This document shows positions 1 through 8,891 of a stretch of 64,000 nucleotides of DNA, in pieces; within the stretch, counting starts at the first letter, position 1, and the number at the start of each line of letters is the position of its first letter. The notes below the pieces were generated by a model. That model saw only the letters and a program-made list of their open reading frames with translations. It ran no database searches and was not told the origin of the DNA. Source of the DNA: Maribellus luteus (GTDB taxonomy: Bacteria > Bacteroidota > Bacteroidia > Bacteroidales > Prolixibacteraceae); assembly GCF_003576475.1 (NCBI RefSeq), contig NZ_QWGR01000001.1, forward strand, positions 248,001 to 312,000, read 5' to 3'. The position numbers were made by a program, and so were the translations under genes.

Positions 1-2
1 AC

Positions 3-488
3 GCATCGGCTTGTGCACTTTGGTACGAAAAAACTGGCAACGAGTGGTTTAAAGACCAGGCATTTCGTTACCTGAACACAGCCACATATATGACTTACGA
101 CAATGGTGTGGTAGCCGTAGGACCTGATTATCTGGCCTCGTGGTTTTCGGATGGCTACAGCGATTATGTCCGTCATTTTATTGATGTTTTGGCTGCGGTA
201 CCAGAATGGGCTCCTGCTGATGAAAACCATTTGTTAAGGTCTTCGTCAGTGATTCAACAAATTAGTTACGAAGGCAACAAAATTGTCTATACCACCTTCG
301 ACGGACCATCAACAGAAAAATTCAGACTTCAAAAAAAACCTTCTGAAATATTATTTGGTGACCGCAAAATAAAAGAGAATTCAGATTTAAAAGAAGAAAG
401 CTGGAAATGGGAAAATCTTAAAACGGGAGGTGTTTTAACGGTAAGCTATTCAGCTGGCTCTAACCAGACAAAAACCATTGTTTTATAA
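3..488 (+). CDS. C-terminal part of a PUL-encoded protein, probably an (alpha/alpha)6 glycosidase (5' end outside window)
   Basis: The reading frame is open from the first bases of the window and stops at 486-488, so only the last 161 residues are visible. The fragment is rich in aromatic residues, with ALWYEKTGNEWF near its start and DGYSDYVRHF about 50 residues later, and it ends in a beta-rich tail. That combination resembles the last helices and the C-terminal beta-sandwich of six-hairpin glycosidases, but no catalytic motif is visible, so the family cannot be named. It lies 14 bases upstream of the DUF4091 gene on the same strand and is probably the upstream member of the same operon. 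An internal ATG at 90 is unlikely to be the start, because coding-like sequence continues before it. Confidence 0.6.
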   Translation, partial: ASACALWYEKTGNEWFKDQAFRYLNTATYMTYDNGVVAVGPDYLASWFSDGYSDYVRHFIDVLAAVPEWAPADENHLLRSSSVIQQISYEGNKIVYTTFDGPSTEKFRLQKKPSEILFGDRKIKENSDLKEESWKWENLKTGGVLTVSYSAGSNQTKTIVL

Positions 489-502
489 AACGAGAAATTG
501 AT

Positions 503-2791
503 ATGATGTTAAGATTTATTTTTATTCAAATATTGTTTATTGCTTTTGTGTCGGCAAGTGCCGCCAATAATGGTTACTTATTAGAGAAAGATAGTCCGTG
601 TAAAGTTTGGTGGACCGGAAACACCTATAAAGTTATGCGTGATGACCCTGTTCCAACAAAAAAAGGCAAAGTCGTAATTCAATCCGCACGCAACGAAGCT
701 GAAGGTTTTCAGCTTGTATTGTCCCCTGAAACTGATTTGAATAATATTTCTGTTTCTATTTCTGATTTCAACGATCAATCAGGGAATTCCATTTCTTCTG
801 AGAATGTTACAATCCGGCTGGTTGAGTATGTAAATATTGCAAAACCTTCAGGAATTTATCACCATGCAGGTTGGTATCCTGATCCGCTGCCTTTGTATGA
901 AAAACCATTCGATGCAAAAGCGGGCGAAAACAGGCCTTTGTGGTTTACTGTTAAAGTGCCGGAAAATGCAGTGCCTGGAAAATATACAGCAACGATAAGC
1001 CTGAAATTAGCAGAACGAGAAATGTTAATACCCGTTGGACTCGAAATTTGGGACTTTGCAATTCCCGACGTTCCTTACATGCGTTCTGCTTTTAATCTGT
1101 ATTCCGGATTGGTAAAACAATATCATAATCTTGAAACTAAAGAAGAGCTGAAACAAGTGATTGATCACTATTTTCAGAGTTTTAGAGAGTACCGGATTTC
1201 TCCTCAGGAAATCTTTGATCAATATCCAATCCGAAAAACAGTAAAAGGGGTTAAGTGGACTGGTGGAACTTTTGATCCGGAAACGGTGTTTGCCGGGAAA
1301 TATTCGTATCAGGTGAATGATAACAGTGTGCGGGCAAATGTTTGTGGCACAGGAGCAGAGCTGATAAAAGTTAATCCGAAACATCCTTATCTGCTGAAAT
1401 GGTGGGCTAAAACACCTAAAAACGGACAGCAGTATGTGGTTACTGTTAAAAGTTACGATGCCAATAGAAAGCAAATTTACTGGCAACTGCAAGGCTTGAT
1501 TTATGGCGGAAGCACTGAGTGGAAACAGGACAGTTTGTTTCTCGATCCGGTTAATCCTCTCGATGTTGAAGGTTTGATTGTTTCCCGGCCTATCCCGGAT
1601 AATGCAGAATTTGTCAGTGTCCATTTATATCCACACATGCCTTTAAAAAACGGACAACAAACAGGAACGGTTTGGTTCGATAATCTAAGTTTTGTGGATG
1701 TAACGACTGGTGAAAACTTGTTGCCCTACGGTGATTTTGAACAAGACATTAATGAATTGAATCTGGAAATAGACTTCTCAGAGTTTGATTTTGCTGCACA
1801 TAAATATTTGGATGATTTTGGTTTTACCGGCTTCAGGTTTAAAGTGCCGGAATTACGTCAGGGGCCTTATCTGGGGCGCAAAACAGGATGGTTTAACGGC
1901 TTTATAAACGGGACCGAAGAATACAAAAAACTAATGACCTTATTTCTTGGTGGATTGCAGGATCACCTGGAAGAAAATGGCTGGCTTGGAAAAGAATACC
2001 TCTACTGGATTGACGAACCCAAACACGAAGATTACGAATTTGTACGTGAGGGCATGAAAACAATCCAGACGGTTGCTCCCAAATTAACTCGTTTTATTAC
2101 TGAAAATAATCCAGGGCCGGAAATTATGGATGTTACAGATATTGGTTGCCCGGTGCTTGTGAAATTCGATCCGGAGAAATCAAAAAAATGGATGGAACAA
2201 GGGCGCGAAATGTGGTCGTATTTGATGTGTTGGCCTAAAAATCCACATGTCAACCTGTTTATCGATGCGGATGCCATAAACATGCGAATGTGGTTGTGGA
2301 TGTCGTATCGTTACAATTTAACCGGCATTTTGGTTTGGTCGTCAAATGTGTGGAATGCTGAAGGGTGTTCTCCTCCCGGCGTTTTGCAAAATATTTGGGA
2401 AGATCCGATGACTTACAAAGACAGTTATGGTGCACCAGTAGGTGGTGGAATGGAGTTTGGAAATGGTGATGGTATGTTCTTTTATCCTCCCAACCGCGAT
2501 CCGAACAACGATAAAACAAAGTACCTCAGAGGACCGGTACCGTCACTACGCCTGGAAATAATGCGCGAAGGCATTGATGATTACGATTACATGATCCTGT
2601 TGGAAAAGTGCATTGAAAATGCTGACTCCGGTCAAAAGGGACTGGTAAGTAAAGCCAGAAAGTTATTGAGTTTCGGTACAGAGGTATTTACCAATGACAG
2701 TGTTTACACGAAAGACCCTGAAGTTTTAATGAATTACAGAAAGCAGATGGGAGAATTATTGGAACAATTTAACAGAGTTAGTCGAAAATAA
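503..2791 (+). CDS. DUF4091 / GH123-like glycoside hydrolase, secreted
   Basis: The 762-residue protein starts with a hydrophobic signal segment (residues 1-20, ending near SASAANN). A beta-rich N-terminal domain (about 25-190) precedes a long catalytic region. The motif [13 protein letters not shown] carries an Asp-Glu pair at D504-E505, in the position where GH123 and DUF4091 proteins place the catalytic pair. The C-terminal [16 protein letters not shown] is the usual DUF4091 signature. Known GH123 enzymes release N-acetylgalactosamine by substrate-assisted catalysis; whether this relative does so is inference. A central insertion (about 250-400) looks like an extra carbohydrate-binding beta-sandwich. 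The stop overlaps the next start by one base (TAATG), so it is translationally coupled to the GH95 gene. Confidence 0.8.
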   Translation: MMLRFIFIQILFIAFVSASAANNGYLLEKDSPCKVWWTGNTYKVMRDDPVPTKKGKVVIQSARNEAEGFQLVLSPETDLNNISVSISDFNDQSGNSISSENVTIRLVEYVNIAKPSGIYHHAGWYPDPLPLYEKPFDAKAGENRPLWFTVKVPENAVPGKYTATISLKLAEREMLIPVGLEIWDFAIPDVPYMRSAFNLYSGLVKQYHNLETKEELKQVIDHYFQSFREYRISPQEIFDQYPIRKTVKGVKWTGGTFDPETVFAGKYSYQVNDNSVRANVCGTGAELIKVNPKHPYLLKWWAKTPKNGQQYVVTVKSYDANRKQIYWQLQGLIYGGSTEWKQDSLFLDPVNPLDVEGLIVSRPIPDNAEFVSVHLYPHMPLKNGQQTGTVWFDNLSFVDVTTGENLLPYGDFEQDINELNLEIDFSEFDFAAHKYLDDFGFTGFRFKVPELRQGPYLGRKTGWFNGFINGTEEYKKLMTLFLGGLQDHLEENGWLGKEYLYWIDEPKHEDYEFVREGMKTIQTVAPKLTRFITENNPGPEIMDVTDIGCPVLVKFDPEKSKKWMEQGREMWSYLMCWPKNPHVNLFIDADAINMRMWLWMSYRYNLTGILVWSSNVWNAEGCSPPGVLQNIWEDPMTYKDSYGAPVGGGMEFGNGDGMFFYPPNRDPNNDKTKYLRGPVPSLRLEIMREGIDDYDYMILLEKCIENADSGQKGLVSKARKLLSFGTEVFTNDSVYTKDPEVLMNYRKQMGELLEQFNRVSRK

Positions 2792-5289
2792 TGAGGAACT
2801 GTATAATCTTCATATTGATTGTTTTAACAAGTTTATTGTGGTCAGTAGCTCAAGGACAGGATGATCTGAAATTGTGGTACAACAAACCTGCCCAACAGTT
2901 TACTGAAGCCTTGCCTATTGGTAATGGGCGTTTAGGAGCAATGGTTTTTGGACAAGCCGGAAAAGAGCGGATTTTGTTGAATGAAAACACACTTTGGTCC
3001 GGACGCCCGCACCATGCTAATAATCCAAAAGCGCAGGAAACTATCAAAAAAGCTCAGGCTTTAATTTTTGAAGGCGAATATGAAGAGGCGAACAATATTT
3101 GTAAAGATATTCTTTCACTAACAGAAAAGAATTTCTTGAGTTTTGGATCGTACCAATTGCTTGGCAACCTTTGGCTCGATTTTACTTCGGCAAAAGAATA
3201 CCGGACACTAGCCCCCATTCAATATTGCGATACGGATTATAGAAATGAATTGAATCTGCAACAAGGATTGGTAAGAACCAGTTATTTCGCTGCTCCTGAA
3301 ACCCAATATAACAGGGACGTTTTTGTTTCAGAAAAAGATCAGGTAATTGCTGTTCGGATTACTTGCACCAAACCCGGAAGTATTGACTTAACTGTTTCAA
3401 TGGATCGGCCGGGCAGAATGAAAGAAGATTTGCCCCGGCCAATAAAACGGAATTACTCGGGTAATACGGAATACAATCAGTCCAGTGTTGCCGACAATAC
3501 CGACCTTGTAATGATTGGCTGGCCGGATAATGGTAAAGGGGAAAAGTGGTTGAAATATGTGGCCCGGGTCCGGGTATTAACAAGTGGAGGTAAACTTACT
3601 TCGGGTACTTCAGCCATCGAAGTACAGGGAGCCGATACGGTTACGATTTATATCTCAGGAGCTACAAATTACAGGTCCCGTATGGCAGAGTTTCTGGGTA
3701 ACAAAACTTCTGATTTTGATGATCCTGAAATTGTATGCGAAAAGCAATTGGACAAAGCTTCTTTTCGTGGATATGATAAAATTCGGCAAGATCATATTGC
3801 AAGTCATCAGAAAATGTTTGACCGTGTAAGTCTCAATCTTGGAAAAACAGATAAAAACAGAGGTTTGCTTCCAACTGATATTCGTTTAAAACAGTACCGA
3901 AAAGATTACAACGATCCAGAACTCGAAGCTTTGTTTTTTCAATTAGGTCGTTATTTGATGATTAGTGGTTCCCGTCCCGGGCAATTGCCAATGAACCTTC
4001 AGGGCTTGTGGTGCCAGGATTTAGATGCTCCGTGGCAGTCCGATTACCACTTGGATGCCAATCTTCAGATGAATTATTGGCCTGCGGATGTGGTCAATCT
4101 TTCGGAATGTTTCGAACCGCTTGAAAGTTACACCAAACTGCTTAGTCAAACAGGTGCTGTTACAGCTAAAGAAACGTATGGCTCTCGTGGTTGGGTGGGA
4201 CATACGTTGGCCAGTGTCTGGGGATTTTCAGAACCGCATCGCTACACCAGTTATGGTTTGTTTTCAGCCGGAGGTTCCTGGCTTTGCCAGAATTTGTGGG
4301 ATCACTACGCATTTAATGGTGATAAACAATATTTACAACGCATTTATCCCATTCTGAAAGGGGCAGTATTGTTTTATATGGATTACTTGGTGGAGCATCC
4401 CGAATATGGTTACCTGGTTACTTGTCCGGCCAATTCTCCAGAAAATAATTTTATGCCATTTCCTGATAAAAAGAAGGAATATGCAAATACCGCCGGGCCG
4501 GCCATGGATACACAAATTATAAAAGAATTGCTTGCAAATTCCATTGAAGCCAGTCGGATTCTGAATATAGATAAAAACTTCTGTCGCGAAATGATTAAAA
4601 TGAAAAAACAACTCGCGCCGGAAAAGATTGGAAAACACGGACAAATTCAGGAATGGCTGGAAGACTACAAAGAGTACGATGTTAATCATCGCCATATTTC
4701 TCACCTGTTTGCGCTGTATCCCGGAACTCAGTTTACTTTCAATGACACGCCGGAATTGATGGAAGCAGCTAAGGTTACACTAAATCGCAGATATTCAAAA
4801 CCGGAAGACATGTATTGGGGAGCTGCAGCTGCCTGGGGAGTTGCTTGTTGGGCGAGACTTCGTGAGGGCGACAAAGCACACGAAAAACTAAGCAAAGATG
4901 TTATCGGGATTAGCTGGAATAACCTGCTGGGAAGATGTGTCAACTTTTTCCAGATTGATGCAAACCTCGCTGGCACTGCGGCTATTGCAGAAATGTTAAT
5001 CCAAAGTCATGATGGAGCAATCCATTTACTTCCGGCATTGCCAACCGAATGGCCTGATGGAAAAGTAACGGGCTTAAAAGCGCGGGGTGGTTTTAGTGTT
5101 GACATTGAATGGGCAGAAGGAAAATTGGTAAAAGCAACCATTACTTCCGCCCGGGGAGAAACCTGTCGAATACGTGCAAATACAGCAATTTCAATATCGG
5201 GGGCAAATACAAAAACGGCGGATGATACTGTTTTGACTCTTCAAACGGAAAAAAACAAGCAATACCTAATAACTGCAACTAAAAATTAA
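2791..5289 (+). CDS. GH95-family glycosidase (alpha-L-fucosidase or alpha-L-galactosidase type) with altered catalytic residues
   Basis: The 832-residue protein has a signal peptide (1-22) and the GH95 layout. The N-terminal beta-domain carries [14 protein letters not shown] and [11 protein letters not shown], and the (alpha/alpha)6 barrel carries [14 protein letters not shown] and [28 protein letters not shown] and [14 protein letters not shown] lie toward the C-terminus. Characterised GH95 enzymes are inverting and remove alpha-1,2-L-fucose or L-galactose. Two things are odd: the usual LNIN catalytic segment reads LDAN (D422, N424), and the usual WARL.DG reads WARLREGD (E692). This may be a subgroup with another specificity. 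It is coupled to the DUF4091 gene upstream, and its stop directly abuts the ATG of the acetyltransferase gene. Confidence 0.88.
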   Translation: MRNCIIFILIVLTSLLWSVAQGQDDLKLWYNKPAQQFTEALPIGNGRLGAMVFGQAGKERILLNENTLWSGRPHHANNPKAQETIKKAQALIFEGEYEEANNICKDILSLTEKNFLSFGSYQLLGNLWLDFTSAKEYRTLAPIQYCDTDYRNELNLQQGLVRTSYFAAPETQYNRDVFVSEKDQVIAVRITCTKPGSIDLTVSMDRPGRMKEDLPRPIKRNYSGNTEYNQSSVADNTDLVMIGWPDNGKGEKWLKYVARVRVLTSGGKLTSGTSAIEVQGADTVTIYISGATNYRSRMAEFLGNKTSDFDDPEIVCEKQLDKASFRGYDKIRQDHIASHQKMFDRVSLNLGKTDKNRGLLPTDIRLKQYRKDYNDPELEALFFQLGRYLMISGSRPGQLPMNLQGLWCQDLDAPWQSDYHLDANLQMNYWPADVVNLSECFEPLESYTKLLSQTGAVTAKETYGSRGWVGHTLASVWGFSEPHRYTSYGLFSAGGSWLCQNLWDHYAFNGDKQYLQRIYPILKGAVLFYMDYLVEHPEYGYLVTCPANSPENNFMPFPDKKKEYANTAGPAMDTQIIKELLANSIEASRILNIDKNFCREMIKMKKQLAPEKIGKHGQIQEWLEDYKEYDVNHRHISHLFALYPGTQFTFNDTPELMEAAKVTLNRRYSKPEDMYWGAAAAWGVACWARLREGDKAHEKLSKDVIGISWNNLLGRCVNFFQIDANLAGTAAIAEMLIQSHDGAIHLLPALPTEWPDGKVTGLKARGGFSVDIEWAEGKLVKATITSARGETCRIRANTAISISGANTKTADDTVLTLQTEKNKQYLITATKN

Positions 5290-6390
5290 ATGACTCAGAA
5301 CAATCAAGCATCAGAAAGGCTACTATCTCTAGATTTTTTCAGGGGACTAACCATGTTTTTGCTAATCGCCGAGTTTACCCGTTTATTTTGGTACATGCAC
5401 GTTCCTGAGTTGGAAGGGACAGTAATTTATTTCCTTGGGAATCAATTGCGCCATCATCCGTGGCATGGTTTGCATGCATGGGATTTGGTTCAGCCTTTCT
5501 TTATGTTTATTGTGGGGGTAGCTATGCCTTTGTCATACGCCAAAAGAATTAAGAAAGGAGAAACACACTCCCAAATTTTTAAACACATAGCTCTTCGTTG
5601 TTTTTTACTTCTTTTTCTAGGATGGTTTTTGTCGTGTATTTCGGCCGGGAAAATTGTTTTCTTTTTCCAGAATGTACTGGCACAGCTTGCAGTAACCATA
5701 CTGATTGCTTTTCTGATTATGCGCAAAAAGGTGGTTACTCAAATTCTGATATCTATCGGATTATTGGTTGTTACAGAATTACTTTACCGTTTCTTCTGGG
5801 TGGAAGGATTTGATCAGGCTTTCACTCCGGCTAAGAACTTTGGTGCCTGGGTGGATATGCAAATTTCCGGGGCGTTGTCGGGCGGGCACTGGGTGTCGTT
5901 TAATGCCATTCCAACGGCAGCTCATACCATTTGGGGTGTTTTGGCCGGAAAGCTTTTAATGAGCGACAAAACATACCGGTATAAATTGCAGGTATTGGTA
6001 TTGGCCGGAATAGCCGGATTGGCCATTGGATATGGTTTGGATGCAGTAACTCCGATTATCAAAAGAATATCAACCTCAACTTTTGTTTTTGCAAGCGGCG
6101 GGTGGACTTTCCTGGCACTGTCATTTTCATTCTGGCTAATTGATATGATGAAAGTAAAAAAGGGTGTGAAATTTTTTGCCATTGTAGGAATGAACCCTTT
6201 GTTAATCTATCTATTCGCTCATGTTGGAGGTGCGCAACTGGTTCGGCAAGTTGTATTTCCTGTTGCTAATTCAGGATTAAGCTGGGCTGGCGAACTTACA
6301 GTAAATATAGTGGCAAGCATTATGGCGGCGATGGGCTTGTGGTACATCTGCTACTGGCTGTATAAACGTAAAATTTTCATAAAAATTTAG
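5290..6390 (+). CDS. DUF5009 / HGSNAT-like transmembrane acyltransferase
   Basis: This 366-residue polytopic membrane protein begins with RLLSLDFFRGLTMFLLI, the SLDxxRG opening of the heparan-alpha-glucosaminide N-acetyltransferase / NagX (DUF5009) family. It has roughly nine to ten hydrophobic segments. The conserved HPWHGLHAWDLVQPFFMF follows in the first third and supplies histidines that could act in acetyl transfer. Family members are thought to move acetyl groups from cytoplasmic acetyl-CoA to a sugar on the other side of the membrane. The gene directly abuts the GH95 stop (TAA then ATG), so co-expression is near certain. A role in acetylating released sugars or glycan fragments in the periplasm is inference. 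The C-terminus is a short basic cytoplasmic tail. Confidence 0.8.
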   Translation: MTQNNQASERLLSLDFFRGLTMFLLIAEFTRLFWYMHVPELEGTVIYFLGNQLRHHPWHGLHAWDLVQPFFMFIVGVAMPLSYAKRIKKGETHSQIFKHIALRCFLLLFLGWFLSCISAGKIVFFFQNVLAQLAVTILIAFLIMRKKVVTQILISIGLLVVTELLYRFFWVEGFDQAFTPAKNFGAWVDMQISGALSGGHWVSFNAIPTAAHTIWGVLAGKLLMSDKTYRYKLQVLVLAGIAGLAIGYGLDAVTPIIKRISTSTFVFASGGWTFLALSFSFWLIDMMKVKKGVKFFAIVGMNPLLIYLFAHVGGAQLVRQVVFPVANSGLSWAGELTVNIVASIMAAMGLWYICYWLYKRKIFIKI

Positions 6391-6394
6391 GAGG
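6389..6394 (+). promoter_or_regulatory. Strong Shine-Dalgarno site
   Basis: AGGAGG overlaps the stop codon of the acetyltransferase gene and lies eight bases before the ATG at 6403. Such a canonical site is uncommon in Bacteroidota, where most genes here show none. It fixes the start of the esterase gene. A similar GGAGG lies at 15110-15114 before the gene at 15122. Confidence 0.7.
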
Positions 6395-6402
6395 TAAGAA
6401 GG

Positions 6403-7383
6403 ATGAATAAATGCATATTATCAATCGTTGTTCTAGCAATTATTCTTTCGGTGTATGAACCAGTAAAAGCATTTCCGGAAAAGCCGATCGAAACAACTTC
6501 AAAAAATGGCTGGAGCGAAGAATTCGATGTGGTAGAAATTGCTTCACATTCCGATGGATATGTGCACAAAGCGTATTTCTATCCGAGCAAATCTAAAACT
6601 CCCAAACCTCTTGTGGTAAGCTTGCATACATGGAGTGGCGACTATCGGCAAAGTGATCCGATTGCCAATTTAAGTCTTGCAAAAGACCTGAATTATATCC
6701 ATCCCGATTTCAGGGGGCCTAATCGGACAAAGAATGCCTGTTGCAGCTGTTTGGCGCTAAAGGATATCGACGAGACAATTACTTACGCAATCGAAAACGG
6801 GAATGTTGACAAAGATAAAATTTATGTGATTGGTGAAAGCGGTGGTGGCTATGCCACATTAAGTTGTTTTATGAAGTCGAAACATGCTATTAAAAAGTTC
6901 AGTGCATGGGTTCCCATATCCAATTTGGTTGCGTGGTATAGTGAAAATATTATTCGAAACGAAAGTTATGCTGATGATATTTTAGGATGTACTCAATCAG
7001 AAAACGGGGTTTTAAACGAACAGGTTGCACGGGAGAAATCTCCTTTATTCTGGGAAACCCCGGTTGAAAAACTTGCCAATACTGAATTGCATATTCATGC
7101 AGGTGTTTACGACGGGTTGCAGGGAAGTGTCCCGATTACCCATTCCATAAATTTTTACAACAAGGTATTGTCAGATCTTGGCGTTCAGGATGAATCAAGA
7201 TATGTTTCTGATAAAGAAAAACTGCATTTGCTGGAACATCGGAGTTCGCTGGGAGAATTTGGGATGATTGGTGACCGTGACGTATTTCTGCAAAAAAGAT
7301 ACGGAAACCTCAAACTTGTAATATTTAAAGGAAGGCATGAAATGCTTAGCGAATATGCCTTTTATGAGCTACTGAAAGACTAG
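6403..7383 (+). CDS. Secreted alpha/beta-hydrolase (prolyl-oligopeptidase/esterase-like)
   Basis: The 326-residue protein has a cleavable signal peptide (about 1-23, ending VKAFPE). It has an alpha/beta-hydrolase core: the nucleophile elbow YVIGESGGGYA places the catalytic serine at S146, and HPDFRGPN lies upstream where the oxyanion region is expected. A late histidine in FKGRHEMLS is a good candidate for the third member of the triad. FRGPNRTKNACCSC contains three close cysteines, which may form a disulfide in the periplasm. The substrate is unknown; in this setting deacylation of a glycan is the likely role. The start is supported by the AGGAGG site eight bases upstream. Confidence 0.78.
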   Translation: MNKCILSIVVLAIILSVYEPVKAFPEKPIETTSKNGWSEEFDVVEIASHSDGYVHKAYFYPSKSKTPKPLVVSLHTWSGDYRQSDPIANLSLAKDLNYIHPDFRGPNRTKNACCSCLALKDIDETITYAIENGNVDKDKIYVIGESGGGYATLSCFMKSKHAIKKFSAWVPISNLVAWYSENIIRNESYADDILGCTQSENGVLNEQVAREKSPLFWETPVEKLANTELHIHAGVYDGLQGSVPITHSINFYNKVLSDLGVQDESRYVSDKEKLHLLEHRSSLGEFGMIGDRDVFLQKRYGNLKLVIFKGRHEMLSEYAFYELLKD

Positions 7384-7413
7384 TATCAATAAAAACATTA
7401 AAACTGAATAACA

Positions 7414-8811
7414 ATGGAACTATCAAGACGAAAATTTTTAACTGCTGTAAGTATGTTGGCAGCAGGAGCTGTTCTTCCGGGAAATGCTTTTGGATTGGGA
7501 GAATCAAAAAAATTAAAAGTTGCACTCATTGGAGTTGGAATCCGTGGTGTTGATTTTTGGGGGAAAAGATTAGTCGATAAATACTCCGATATTCTGGAGT
7601 TTGTTGGTTTGTGCGACAATAATCCGGGAAGGCTCGAACATGCATTAAAATTTATGAACGTGTCGTGTCCTACCTTTTCCGACTTTGAAAAAATGGTGAA
7701 CCAAACCAAACCCGATTTGGTAATTGTAACCACCCGCGACTGTAACCACCACGAGTTTATTATTAAAGGTTTGGAAATGGGCTGCGATGTATTAAGTGAA
7801 AAACCACTTACAACCGATGAAACGAAATGCCAGGCAATTATTGATGCCGAAAAGAAATCGAACAAAAACCTGATTGTTGGTTTTAACTACCGCTGGAGCC
7901 CTTACAATACAAAAGTGAAAGAATTGCTGCGCGATAATGCGATTGGTAAACTGACCTCGGTTGATTTTCACTGGTATCTGAACACCTATCATGGGGCTTC
8001 TTATTTCAGAAGGTGGCACGGTATAAAAGATCAGGGCGGGTCTCTTTGGGTGCACAAAGCTACTCACCATTTCGATTTGTTAAACTGGTGGATCGATTCT
8101 GATCCGGAAGAGGTTTTTGCATACGGTGATTTGGAACTTTACGGTAAAAACGGTCCTTTCAGGGGCAAAAATTGCAGGGTTTGCGAGCATAAAAACAAAT
8201 GTGATTTTTATTGGGACATAACCAGGGAAAAATTCATGATGGATCTTTATGCCAACAATGAAAAATACGACGGATATATCCGCGACAATTGTTTGTTCCG
8301 CAACGAAATTGACATTTACGATAAAATGTCGGCGCAGGTTAAATACAAAAACAACGTGGTCGTAAATTATTCACTGACTACTTATTCGCCTTTCGAAGGT
8401 TGGAGGGTTTGCTTTAACGGCACAGATGGCCGGATTGAAGCATGGATTGATATCCCATACCAGGAAAAAATGTCGGTTGACCAGGCTGAAATGCATGCCC
8501 GCGAAATGGATCAGTCGGGAGCTGATATTGTTAGTGCTGAACCTGTTGTTGTCCATAATCTTTGGGAAGATTTTAAAATTATTAAAGTCAAGATGGAACG
8601 TGGAGGACACGGTGGTGGCGACAAACGCTTACACGACAAAGTATTTTTACATCCTGATAAAAAAGATGAATTTGACCGTGCTGCCGGTTTAAGGGACGGT
8701 GCCATGTCGGTTCTGATTGGGATTGGTGCAAGAAAGAGTATTGAAACTGGCAAACCTGTTCGCATTGAAAAACTGACAAGTTTAAAACCAGAAGTTAAAA
8801 GATTAGTGTAA
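7414..8811 (+). CDS. Tat-exported Gfo/Idh/MocA family oxidoreductase (copy 1)
   Basis: The 465-residue protein begins with a twin-arginine signal (SRRKFLTAVSMLAAGAVLPG), so it should be folded with its cofactor before export. A Rossmann fold follows, with VALIGVGIRGVDFWG as the dinucleotide-binding glycine motif. The family motif SEKPLTTDE (around residues 129-137) contains the usual EKP. The C-terminal half carries a cysteine group NCRVCEHKNKC plus RDNCLF that could bind a metal. Enzymes of this family oxidise or reduce sugars, and some (GH109, GH179) hydrolyse glycosides using bound NAD. The substrate cannot be told from sequence. A close paralogue lies at 40209-41612. A strong hairpin follows the gene. 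Confidence 0.85.
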   Translation: MELSRRKFLTAVSMLAAGAVLPGNAFGLGESKKLKVALIGVGIRGVDFWGKRLVDKYSDILEFVGLCDNNPGRLEHALKFMNVSCPTFSDFEKMVNQTKPDLVIVTTRDCNHHEFIIKGLEMGCDVLSEKPLTTDETKCQAIIDAEKKSNKNLIVGFNYRWSPYNTKVKELLRDNAIGKLTSVDFHWYLNTYHGASYFRRWHGIKDQGGSLWVHKATHHFDLLNWWIDSDPEEVFAYGDLELYGKNGPFRGKNCRVCEHKNKCDFYWDITREKFMMDLYANNEKYDGYIRDNCLFRNEIDIYDKMSAQVKYKNNVVVNYSLTTYSPFEGWRVCFNGTDGRIEAWIDIPYQEKMSVDQAEMHAREMDQSGADIVSAEPVVVHNLWEDFKIIKVKMERGGHGGGDKRLHDKVFLHPDKKDEFDRAAGLRDGAMSVLIGIGARKSIETGKPVRIEKLTSLKPEVKRLV

Positions 8812-8821
8812 GTAATTTTCT

Positions 8822-8857
8822 AATTCAACATTGCCCTTTTTAGGGCAATGTTGAATT
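8822..8857 (+). terminator. Perfect 15-bp hairpin between operon segments
   Basis: Arms 8822-8836 and 8843-8857 are perfect complements with a six-base loop. No clean run of T follows (CTGGGTTTTAAT), so it may be a weak terminator, a pause site or an mRNA-stabilising structure rather than a full stop. It lies in the 80-base gap before the GH78 gene. Confidence 0.6.
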
Positions 8858-8891
8858 CTGGGTTTTAATAAAATATCTACAAACATTATTA

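Noticed and set aside
1025-1624. Open frame of 199 codons on the - strand inside the DUF4091 gene
   Set aside because: Shadow of the + strand gene; no coding signature.
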